Positions 57,399 to 64,000 of a DNA stretch of 64,000 nt are shown in pieces; the first letter of the stretch is position 1; each line of letters begins with the position of its first letter. The notes under the pieces are model-generated. The model did not search any database. It was not told the origin of the DNA and worked only from the letters and a program-made list of their open reading frames with translations. The DNA is from AC-51 sp963749895 (lineage in GTDB: Bacteria > Actinomycetota > UBA4738 > HRBIN12). Position numbers and translations under genes: made by a program. The DNA lies in NCBI GenBank assembly GCA_963749895.1, contig CAVVOG010000003.1:1426001-1490000 (forward strand). The letters run 5' to 3'.

Positions 57399-57983
57399 CT
57401 ATCGGTCGGTGCCGGCGGCGCGGTTGAAGCGGTCCTGGGTCGCGGCGAGACCGTCGCGGATCAGCGACGAGACGGCGTCCGCAGCCCGGTCGACGAGGAT
57501 CGCGATGTCGGCCTCGTGCGCTCGGCCGATCGGCTCGAGCACGAAGTCCGCGGGGTCTTGGCGACCCGGCGGGCGCCCCATCCCCATCCGTATCCGATGG
57601 TAGTCGGGCGAGCGCAGCGCCTGCGTGAGCGACTTCAGCCCGTTGTGGCCGGCCGACCCGCCCCCGAGCTTCACGCGGAGCTCACCGGGCGGGATCTCGA
57701 TCTCGTCGTGGACGGCGATCACGTGGCCGGGGTCGATCCCGTGCTTCTTCGCGACCCCCGCGTACGACGGCCCCGACTCGTTCATGAACAGGGTCGAGGA
57801 CACGAGCACGACCCGCTCGCCTCCCTCATTGATCTCGGCCACCTCGGCCGGCAGGAACCGCACCTTGCGGAACCGCTCGCCGTGGGCACGCGCCAATTCC
57901 TCCACGACCATCCGGCCGGCGTTGTGACGGGTGTTCGCGTACCGGTCGCCAGGATTGCCGAGGCCGGCGACGAGCCAGGGCAT
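57399..57983 (-). CDS. pth: Peptidyl-tRNA hydrolase
   Basis: A 194-residue enzyme that frees tRNA from prematurely released peptidyl-tRNA. The N-terminal LVAGLGNPGDRYANTRHNAGRMVV contains the catalytic His, and FMNESGPSYAGV, VHDEIEIPPGELRVKLGGGSAGHNGLKSL and IRMGMGRPPGRQDPADFVL are all in place. It lies 18 nt after the rplY stop and is the usual partner of that gene. Length is normal. Confidence 0.97.
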   Translation of the reverse strand: MPWLVAGLGNPGDRYANTRHNAGRMVVEELARAHGERFRKVRFLPAEVAEINEGGERVVLVSSTLFMNESGPSYAGVAKKHGIDPGHVIAVHDEIEIPPGELRVKLGGGSAGHNGLKSLTQALRSPDYHRIRMGMGRPPGRQDPADFVLEPIGRAHEADIAILVDRAADAVSSLIRDGLAATQDRFNRAAGTDR

Positions 57984-58001
57984 CGGGGCGCGGCGGGGTG
58001 G

Positions 58002-58667
58002 CTAGCCCTCGCCGCCCTCCTCGGCGGGCGGCGCCTCGGGGGCCGCCTCCACCTCGGGGGCCTCGGCCTCCACGGGCTCCTCCCCCTCCTCGCCGGGGAT
58101 CGACAGGTCGACCTCGGTCCGCAGCGCCGCCGGGGTGACCACCGAGATCACGGGCGTGTCGGGGTCGCTCAGCATCTCGACGCCTTCGGGCACGATCAGG
58201 TCGCTCACGCGGAGCATGTCGCCGATCTCGAGGTCGGACAGGTTCGCCTCGATCCCGTCCGGGACGTCGCCCGGCATACACAGGATGTCGACGTCACGCA
58301 GGTGGTGTTCGATCACGCCGCCCGACTTCACGCCCGGCGCCTCGCCCGTCTCGCGGATCTCGACGGTGAGCGTCACCTTCTCGGTACGGCTGACCGCGAA
58401 GAAGTCCACGTGCACGTAGCGGCCGTGCAGGTGATCGCGCTGCACGTCGCGCGGGATCACCAGATGGGTCTTCCCGTCGACCTCCAGATCCACCAGCGAA
58501 GACTGCTGGTGGAACAGGTGCCGCAGGTCCTGTCCCGACATGTGGATCGGGGTCGGCTCGACCCCGCTGCCGTAGAGCACGCCGGGCACCCGCCCCTGGG
58601 CGCGGAGCTTGCGGGCGACGCCCTTGCCGGTGCCGTCGCGGACTTCTGCTTTCAGGGTGGCTTCCAT
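58002..58667 (-). CDS. rplY: 50S ribosomal protein bL25 (Ctc form)
   Basis: A 221-residue bL25/general stress protein Ctc that binds 5S rRNA. The L25 domain (residues about 1-90: LKAEVRDGTGKGVARKLRA, RVPGVLYGSGVEPTPI, HVDFFAVSRTEKVTLTVEI) is followed by the TL5 C-terminal beta domain and an acidic tail rich in Glu, Ala and Pro (GEEGEEPVEAEAPEVEAAPE). A TAGGAT box about 45 nt upstream and GAAGGATC before the ATG suit a leadered transcript. It is read with pth. Confidence 0.96.
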   Translation of the reverse strand: MEATLKAEVRDGTGKGVARKLRAQGRVPGVLYGSGVEPTPIHMSGQDLRHLFHQQSSLVDLEVDGKTHLVIPRDVQRDHLHGRYVHVDFFAVSRTEKVTLTVEIRETGEAPGVKSGGVIEHHLRDVDILCMPGDVPDGIEANLSDLEIGDMLRVSDLIVPEGVEMLSDPDTPVISVVTPAALRTEVDLSIPGEEGEEPVEAEAPEVEAAPEAPPAEEGGEG

Positions 58668-58823
58668 GGCGTGCGCGATCCTTCGAGAAAGGGGGCTGGG
58701 AACCCACGAATCCTAGCAACACGCTGCGAAGATGACCCCTTCGGAGGTTTCCGCTCCACGAAGCGATACCTTCCGGCGGTCCCGTTCGTCTTGGTCGGTG
58801 AGATGGACGGAAGGATCTTGCAG

Positions 58824-59363
58824 ATGACCCCGGAGATGGAGGCGACCCTCGTGGAACCGGATCGCGGCACGATGGCGGAGCTCTACACCCGCTACGTGCC
58901 GTCGGCGATCCGGCTCGCGTACCTGCTCACCGGCGATCGCGCGCAGGCCGAGGACCTGGCCCACGACGCATTCGTGCGCTGTGTGGGGCGCTTCGCATAC
59001 CTGCGCGAGCGCGAGGCGTTCGACGGCTACTTGCGACGCGCGATCGTCAACCTGCACACGTCGGGCCTGCGGCGCCGGCGGCTCGAGAAGGAGTGGCTCC
59101 GGCGAGAGGGGCCCCGTGTGGCCCACGCGTCGGCGGCGTTCCCCGACGTCGCGGGGCGCGAGGCCCTGTGGCGGGCGCTGGGGACCTTGCCGGCCCGCCA
59201 GCGTGCGGCGCTGGTCCTGCGCTACTACGAAGACCTGAGCGAACGCGACACCGCGGCGGCGCTGGGATGCAGCCTCGCCGCCGTGAAGTCCCTGGTGGCC
59301 CGGGGCTCCGAGGCCCTGCGCGTCGAACTCGCGACCGCGTCGGTGGAAGGTGATGAGCGATGA
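58824..59363 (+). CDS. SigE-family ECF-type RNA polymerase sigma factor
   Basis: A 179-residue ECF sigma factor. Region 2 shows ELYTRYVPSAIRLAYLLTGDRAQAEDLAHDAFVRC and region 4 ALGTLPARQRAALVLRYYEDLSERDTAAALGCSLAAVKSLVARG. The RFAYLREREAFDGYLRRAIVN segment is typical of the actinobacterial SigE/TIGR02983 group. I start at the ATG at 58824 because GGAAGG lies 8 nt before it; another ATG seven codons upstream lacks an SD. The stop overlaps the next start (ATGA), so it is coupled to its probable anti-sigma factor. This pair interrupts the conserved prs-rplY order on the opposite strand. Confidence 0.93.
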   Translation: MTPEMEATLVEPDRGTMAELYTRYVPSAIRLAYLLTGDRAQAEDLAHDAFVRCVGRFAYLREREAFDGYLRRAIVNLHTSGLRRRRLEKEWLRREGPRVAHASAAFPDVAGREALWRALGTLPARQRAALVLRYYEDLSERDTAAALGCSLAAVKSLVARGSEALRVELATASVEGDER

Positions 59364-60481
59364 ACGACCTGGAACGCGACCTCACGGAACTGTTCGAGAC
59401 GAAGGCCGGTGGCCTGGACACGACGCCGCTGGCTCCGCCCGCCGTCCTGCGACGGGGACGCCGCCGACAGGTCGGCACCGTGGTCGGGGGCGCGCTGATG
59501 GCGGTCGCCGCCGCTGCGGTCGTGGTCGGGGGTGCCGCGGCGTTCCTCGGCGACCGGGCCTCCGAGCCGCCGATCCTGGGCGAGCGGAGATGCTACCCGC
59601 CCGCACCCTCGCCGAACTCCGCCTCGACGCCCGGATGGAAGGCGACGAGCTGGTCGCCTCGGGCGACGGCTGGGAGATCGGCATAGGCCCCGAGCCGGGG
59701 AGCGGGAGGATCATGCCGCGGATCCTGATCGGCGAGGACGAGCACTATGTATCGCTCCCGCAAGGCGGCGGCCAGACCTCCCCGATGAGCGACGGCGCGC
59801 TGTCGATCACGGTGCTTGCTCCTAACGAGGGACCCGTGAGCGTCACGCTCGACGGAACCGGCGAGACGCTCTACGGCCGCTGGATGCCGGGACCCGACCA
59901 GTTCGGCGAAGACTCTCGTTGGTGGGTGCTACCCCTGCCCGGCGTCGGATCGGGCGTCGTCAGCCACGGCCCCGACGACCTGCCGACCGCGACGTCGTGG
60001 CCCCCGGGTCGCGCGCCGGCCGCCGGTGTGGTCTCGATGGCCGGCACCTTCGGCTTCGACGACATCTCGTGGAAGTTCGCCTACACGAGCGCCGACTGCC
60101 TCGTGCTGGCACAGGTCGCCGGCGATCCGTCGATCGGGCAGACCGAGTGCCTGGAGGTTCCCGGCGAGGGCGAACGGCTCGTGGCCTTCGCCGACGGGGC
60201 CGAGCGCTCGCTGATCGCGTTCGTCGGTCCGGAGGGCCTCATGACCCTCGACGGCCCCGGACCGGACGGGGAGACGATCGAGGGCCAGTGCTCAGGGAGC
60301 GGTGGGTTCGACGAGGGCACGTGGGCCCAGCACGGCATCTGCGCGATCGCGATCCCGAACGACGTGGACGTCACGCTCCAGCCGATGGGCTGGGACCCGG
60401 ACACGAAGGAGGACTGTCCCCCTCGAACCACTCACCGTCCGCGTGTCGGACGGTGAACTCTTCCTGACCGGCGGCGGCTGA
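59360..60481 (+). pseudogene. Probable membrane anti-sigma factor-like protein with two compensating frame breaks
   Basis: Coupled to the sigma gene by ATGA with a GGAAGG SD. The first frame gives MNDLERDLTELFETKAGG, a basic stretch and one transmembrane helix (VGTVVGGALMAVAAAAVVVGG), then shifts near 59587. The main extracytoplasmic part (LAELRLDARMEGDELVASGD to MGWDPDTKEDCP) is in the next frame, and near 60418 one extra C shifts it back to end LEPLTVRVSDGELFLTGGG at 60481. The two shifts cancel, and the total length (374 codons) is a multiple of three. The outer domain is unknown. Sequence errors are the simplest cause; read as one gene it is a classic sigma/anti-sigma pair. Confidence 0.7.
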
Positions 60482-60534
60482 TCCCAGGAACGGCCGTGGT
60501 GAGACGGAACGTACCGGTGGACTGACGAGAAACC

Positions 60535-61515
60535 TCAGACCTGGTTCGCGCCGCCGAAGATCTCGCTGACGCTCGAGTCCTCGAAGACGGCACGCAGGGC
60601 GCTCGCGATCAGCGGGGCGATCGACACCACGCGGAGCTTCGCGAACTGGCGGTCCTCGGGGATCGGCACGGTGTTCGTGACGATCACCTGCTCGATCGGC
60701 GCCTCCTCGAGGTTCTGGCGCGCCTTGCCGCTGAAGATCGCGTGGGTGGCGCCCGCGAAGATCGGGCCCGCGCCCATCGCGGCGAGCGCCTGCGCTCCCT
60801 TCGTGAGGGTGCCGGCGGTGTCGATCATGTCGTCGACGACCACGCACGGGCGGCCGTCGACCTCGCCGACGACCGCCATCTCCTCGATCTTGTGGGCCTC
60901 CTTGCGGGAGCGCCGCTTGTAGAGGAACGCCAGGTCGGCGTGGAGGTACTCGCGCAGCTTCTCGGAGGTCTTGATGCGACCCGCGTCGGGCGCGACGACC
61001 ACGAGGTCCTCACCGTGGAGCCCCAGCTGGTCCTTGAGATAGGAGGCGATCAGCGGCAGCGCGGTCAGATGGTCGAACGGCGCATCGAAGTAGCCCTGGA
61101 TCTGGCCGCTGTGCAGGTCGACCGAGACGACGCGGTCGGCACCGGCGGTCGAGAGCAGGTCGGCCACGAGCTTCGCGCTGATCGGCTCGCGCGAGACCGC
61201 CTTCTTGTCCTGCCGCGAGTAGCCGTAGTACGGGACGACCGCGGTGATGCGCTTCGCGCTCGCCCGCTTCATCGCGTCGATCATGATCAGCTGCTCCATG
61301 ATCGCCTCGTTCACGGGCTCGTAGTGGGTCTGGACGACGAACACGTCGGCGCCTCGGACGGACTCGTCGGCGCGGAAGTAGATCTCCCCCGACGCGAACC
61401 GACGGATCTCGCCGTGGCTCACGGGGATGCCCAGGTTGTCCGCGATCTCGTGCGCAAGCACCCGGTGGATCGTGCCCGAGTACAGCATCATCCGCTTCTT
61501 GGTGATGATCTCCAC
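60535..61515 (-). CDS. prs: Ribose-phosphate pyrophosphokinase (PRPP synthetase)
   Basis: A 326-residue enzyme making PRPP from ribose-5-phosphate and ATP for nucleotide, His and Trp synthesis. Marks: FASGEIYFRADESVRGADVFVVQ, PYYGYSRQDKK, the metal/ribose site VSVDLHSGQIQGYFDAPFDHL, VVVAPDAGRIK, and the PRPP loop CVVVDDMIDTAGTLTKGA. I start at the GTG at 61515, 2 nt after the glmU stop, with AAGGGG upstream; the longer frame reads into glmU. The glmU-prs pair is the standard actinobacterial operon. Confidence 0.97.
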   Translation of the reverse strand: MEIITKKRMMLYSGTIHRVLAHEIADNLGIPVSHGEIRRFASGEIYFRADESVRGADVFVVQTHYEPVNEAIMEQLIMIDAMKRASAKRITAVVPYYGYSRQDKKAVSREPISAKLVADLLSTAGADRVVSVDLHSGQIQGYFDAPFDHLTALPLIASYLKDQLGLHGEDLVVVAPDAGRIKTSEKLREYLHADLAFLYKRRSRKEAHKIEEMAVVGEVDGRPCVVVDDMIDTAGTLTKGAQALAAMGAGPIFAGATHAIFSGKARQNLEEAPIEQVIVTNTVPIPEDRQFAKLRVVSIAPLIASALRAVFEDSSVSEIFGGANQV

Positions 61516-61517
61516 CG

Positions 61518-63011
61518 TCAGGTCCCCTTCGGCGCTCGCTTGCTCCTGCGATGCTCGCGGTCCTTGCGGTCGCGGTAGCCCTCGACGGTGCGCTGCTCGG
61601 AGCGCTCGACCGCGAGCGCCCCGTCCGGCACGTCCCTCGTGATCACCGACCCTGCTCCCGTGAACGCGCGCTCGCCCACCGTGACCGGCGCGACCAGCAT
61701 CGTATCCGAACCGACCGACGCGCCGTCCCCGACGACCGTGCGGTGCTTGCGGTAGCCGTCGTAGTTCACGGTCACGGTCGCCGCACCGATGTTCACGCCC
61801 TCCCCGATCTCGGCGTCTCCGATGTACGACAGGTGCGGCACCTTCGAGCCGCGACCGATCGTCGACCCCTTGATCTCGACCGACGTGCCCACGTGGACGC
61901 CCTCGGCGAGGACGGCGCCGGGGCGGAGCCGCGCGAACGGGCCCGCGTCCGACCCCGCGCCCATCGAGGCCTGCTCGAGGACCGCGAACTGCACCCGGCA
62001 GCCGTCGCCGATCGTCGAGTCGGTCGCGCGGACGTTCGGTCCGATCTCGCACCCGTCGCCGACGTGCGTGTCGCCTTCCAGGAACGTGTTCGGACGGATC
62101 ACGGTGTCACGCCCGATCGTGACGCCGACGTCGACGTACGTCGTGTCGGGGTCGATCAGCGTCACGCCGTTCGCCAGGTGGGCCTCGTTGATCCGCTGCC
62201 GCACCACCTTCGCCACGGCGGCGAGACCGCCGCGGGAGTTCAACCCCATCGCGCCGCCGGTGTCGACGCGGACGACCGAGACGCGCTCGCCGTCTTCGAT
62301 CAACCGCGACGGCAGGTCGGTCAGGTAGTACTCACGTTGGCGGTTCTGGTTCGAGAGCGTCGGCAGCGCGCGGAAGAGCGCGTCGCGACGGAACGCGAAG
62401 GCGAGCAGGACGACCTCGTGGAGCCGGCGTTCGGCGGCCGTCGCGTCCGCGTGCTCGACGATCCGGACGAGGCGCGTGCCCTCGCGCACGACGCGTCCGT
62501 ACCCGCCGGGATCGTCGATCTCGGCCGACAGGAGCGACGCGGCCGCCTTCGAACGGCGGTGCGTGCGTACGAGGTCGCGCACGTGGTCGTCGGTGACGGG
62601 GTCGTAGTCGCCGCCCAGGACGAGCACGTCGTCGACGCGGCCGACCGCGCGCTTCGCGACCTGGACGGCGTGGCCGGTCCCGAGCTGCTCGGTCTGGGCG
62701 ACGAACACGGGCGCCGGGCGAAGACCCCAAGACCGCACCGCGGCCTTCACCTCGTCGGCCCCGTGGCCGACGACCACGACGATCCGGTCGGGCTTTGCGC
62801 CGAGCGCCGCCTGGAGCACGTGCCACAGCGCCGGCTTCCCGCAGATCGGGTGGAGCACCTTCGGGATGGACGACTTCAGGCGCTTCCCCTTGCCCGCGGC
62901 CAGGACCACCACGGCGAGGGAGCGGGTGCGGCGGGCGGTGCGTGGGTCGGCCAACTCACGTCCAGAGGTCGAGGGACCCCTATCGTCCGGGTCCGCGAGG
63001 CCGAGCGTCAA
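61518..63011 (-). CDS. glmU: Bifunctional GlmU-type protein with divergent uridylyltransferase site
   Basis: A 497-residue protein for the last steps to UDP-GlcNAc. The N-terminal pyrophosphorylase domain has LAAGKGKRLKSSIPKVLHP, EQLGTGHAV, GGYGRVVR, IVEHADA and YYLTDLPSR. The usual GDVPL loop reads GGDYDPVTDD, and the stretch that normally carries the sugar-contacting Asn and Gly (EINxGIY) reads HEVVLLAFAF. The C-terminal acetyltransferase left-handed beta helix is canonical: RLRPGAVL, VEIKGSTIG, HLSYIGDAEIG, GVNIGAATVTVNYDG. The first codon used is a TTG and the true start may be up to 20 residues later. The protein is followed by prs. Confidence 0.9.
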   Translation of the reverse strand: MTLGLADPDDRGPSTSGRELADPRTARRTRSLAVVVLAAGKGKRLKSSIPKVLHPICGKPALWHVLQAALGAKPDRIVVVVGHGADEVKAAVRSWGLRPAPVFVAQTEQLGTGHAVQVAKRAVGRVDDVLVLGGDYDPVTDDHVRDLVRTHRRSKAAASLLSAEIDDPGGYGRVVREGTRLVRIVEHADATAAERRLHEVVLLAFAFRRDALFRALPTLSNQNRQREYYLTDLPSRLIEDGERVSVVRVDTGGAMGLNSRGGLAAVAKVVRQRINEAHLANGVTLIDPDTTYVDVGVTIGRDTVIRPNTFLEGDTHVGDGCEIGPNVRATDSTIGDGCRVQFAVLEQASMGAGSDAGPFARLRPGAVLAEGVHVGTSVEIKGSTIGRGSKVPHLSYIGDAEIGEGVNIGAATVTVNYDGYRKHRTVVGDGASVGSDTMLVAPVTVGERAFTGAGSVITRDVPDGALAVERSEQRTVEGYRDRKDREHRRSKRAPKGT

Positions 63012-63037
63012 ACCGGAGGCGGTGAGAGGCTGGCATC

Positions 63038-63427
63038 GTGATCCTCAGGAAGCTGCTCGGGGCCGGGTACCGGATCGACGCCCACGAGCTGCACGCCAAG
63101 CTCTCGGAGAAGCCGCCGCCGTTCGTGGTGGACGTTCGCCGGCGCGACGAGTTCGTGAACGGCCACGTGCCGGGGGCCACGTTGATCCCCCTGCCCGAGC
63201 TCGGGGCGCGGATCGAGGAGATCCCCCGCGATCGGCCGATCGTGGCCGTCTGCCGCTCGGGCAGCCGCAGCGGATCGGCCGTGAAGCTCCTGACGAAGCA
63301 GGGCTTCTACGCGGAGAACCTCCGCGGCGGGATGCTCGCGTGGGGCCGGGCGGGGCTGCCGGTGCGGACCGGGTCGGGCAACACCGGCGCTCAGCGCAAA
63401 CGCCCGGCGAAGAAGCGCAAGCGCTGA
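63038..63427 (+). CDS. Rhodanese-like domain protein
   Basis: A 129-residue single rhodanese domain. FVVDVRRRDEFVNGHVPGATLIPLPEL is the conserved first part and VAVCRSGSRSGSAVKLL carries the active-site Cys (near residue 72), followed by NLRGGMLAWGRAGLPV. A very basic tail (RKRPAKKRKR) ends it. It could transfer sulfane sulfur in the cytoplasm, though the acceptor is unknown. The GTG start at 63038 has no clear SD. It is divergent from glmU, with 26 nt between. Confidence 0.9.
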   Translation: MILRKLLGAGYRIDAHELHAKLSEKPPPFVVDVRRRDEFVNGHVPGATLIPLPELGARIEEIPRDRPIVAVCRSGSRSGSAVKLLTKQGFYAENLRGGMLAWGRAGLPVRTGSGNTGAQRKRPAKKRKR

Positions 63428-63435
63428 GCGGATCG

Positions 63436-63506
63436 TTCCGGGGGGAGGGATCGAACCTCCATTCCAGGCTCCAAAGGCCCGTGTCCTGCCATTAGACGAC
63501 CCCGGA
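63436..63506 (-). tRNA. tRNA-Gln (anticodon TTG)
   Basis: A 71-nt cloverleaf on the minus strand: acceptor TCCGGGG / CCCCGGA, anticodon loop CTTTGGA in a CGGGC / GCCTG stem, and T arm GGAGG-TTCGATC-CCTCC. The 3' CCA is not encoded. It lies between ispE and glmU, a familiar actinobacterial position. Confidence 0.95.
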
Positions 63507-63511
63507 TCGGA

Positions 63512-64000
63512 TCAGGTGACCATCGTACGGGGTGGGCCGGTGACGACGAACGAGCCGGGGACGGCCGCCGCGAGCGCGTCGGCGTGCCCGAGGTGACGGG
63601 CGAGCGCGACCACGGTGGGACCGCTGCCCGTCATCACGGCGCCGAGCGCCCCGGCCGACAGGAACGCCTCGATCGTGACGGCGACGTCGGGGTGGCGATC
63701 GACGACCGAGGGCTGCAGATCGTCGTAGATCGCGCTGCCCAGCAGCTCGTCGTTCCCGGTCTCGAGCGCCGCGATCATGGCACCTGGATCAGGGCCGGTG
63801 ACGGGAGCTTCGTCCCACCATCGGTAAGCATCCGGCGTCGACACCGCGAAGCCGAACGGGTGTACGACCCACGTCGTCGCCTGGGCCAGGACCGGCGAGA
63901 GCCGGTCGCCGCGGCCGCTCGCATGGGTCGCCTCCACGCGCAGGAGACCCGGGACGTCGGAGCCGACGGATGCCGCGACCTCGAGGAGGGCCTCCGTCGC
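63512..64000 (-). CDS. ispE: 4-diphosphocytidyl-2-C-methyl-D-erythritol kinase (5' end cut by window edge)
   Basis: The C-terminal 162 residues of a GHMP-family kinase of the MEP isoprenoid pathway, phosphorylating CDP-methylerythritol. The frame is open to the right edge. VGSDVPGLLRVEATHASGRGDRLSPV corresponds to the second part of the ATP-binding GSDVPF/GRGE motif, and GAVMTGSGPTVVALA is the third GHMP motif. Loss of the usual FCL after GSDVP (here GLL) and the absence of the typical second Gly in that segment are minor variants. It lies upstream of tRNA-Gln and glmU on the same strand, the common order. Confidence 0.9.
   Translation of the reverse strand, partial: ATEALLEVAASVGSDVPGLLRVEATHASGRGDRLSPVLAQATTWVVHPFGFAVSTPDAYRWWDEAPVTGPDPGAMIAALETGNDELLGSAIYDDLQPSVVDRHPDVAVTIEAFLSAGALGAVMTGSGPTVVALARHLGHADALAAAVPGSFVVTGPPRTMVT

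Noticed and set aside
1..64000. Insertion sequences, integrases, phage genes, toxin-antitoxin pairs with a toxin gene, CRISPR-Cas
   Set aside because: None could be recognised. The HicB-like RHH protein at 14970 has no toxin partner.

Overview
The window is a GC-rich (roughly 70 % by eye) chromosomal segment of an actinobacterium (Actinomycetota), probably from an uncultured lineage. The order ispE - tRNA-Gln - glmU - prs - rplY - pth - mfd - peptidyl-prolyl isomerase (SurA type) - mazG - eno - ftsB - S1 protein - DUF501/ppx is the usual actinobacterial housekeeping order. Many single genes carry a TANNNT -10 box only 6-8 nt before the start codon (leaderless type). Operon-internal genes instead use Shine-Dalgarno (SD) sites or ATGA/GTGA overlaps.

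Layout. 1-3.2 kb: lipid-modification operon (FAD oxidoreductase, DUF1365, cyclopropane-fatty-acid synthase, the last cut by the window edge). 3.3-6.4 kb: typA, with a 71-bp tandem duplication over its 3' end, and a Kef-type antiporter. 6.5-11.7 kb: a polyamine-type ABC importer without an ATPase gene, plus a CocE/NonD hydrolase coupled to it. 11.8-12.4 kb: an MPT53/DsbE-like thioredoxin whose CXXC is UGA-encoded UXXC with a perfect hairpin just downstream, so a likely selenoprotein. 12.4-14.7 kb: a Rieske oxygenase behind a TetR-type palindrome, and an NAD-dependent epimerase. 14.7-17.5 kb: a promoter/operator driving a 43-aa ORF, a ribbon-helix-helix regulator, a DUF4097 protein and an MFS transporter. 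17.5-22.4 kb: aldolase, L,D-transpeptidase, DinB-like protein, and a SIS protein with a maltokinase-like kinase. 22.5-24.7 kb: a non-pyrrolysine MttB-family methyltransferase and its corrinoid protein. 24.8-33 kb: a membrane-anchored EEP phosphatase, then a near-symmetric module (LacI - potC - potB - potD, divergent from glycosyltransferase - LacI) around a palindromic operator. 33-43 kb: cell-surface, redox and nucleotide-sugar genes, and tRNA-Leu. 43-64 kb: the housekeeping backbone with accessory insertions: GNATs, PAP2, alcohol dehydrogenase, GGDEF-EAL, DUF5317, sigma/anti-sigma, and two copies of a cassette of two tiny membrane peptides.

The accessory genes suggest uptake and demethylation of quaternary amines or polyamines: two Pot-type importers, a Rieske oxygenase, MttB with its corrinoid partner, and an aldehyde dehydrogenase. 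Substrates cannot be fixed from sequence alone. Five genes contain apparent single-base frame breaks (six in all), nearly all an extra C on the sense strand. These may be assembly errors and are annotated as interrupted genes. No insertion sequence, prophage or CRISPR array was found. The only stretch over 300 bases without a normal-sized gene (56370-57398) holds the tiny-peptide cassettes.
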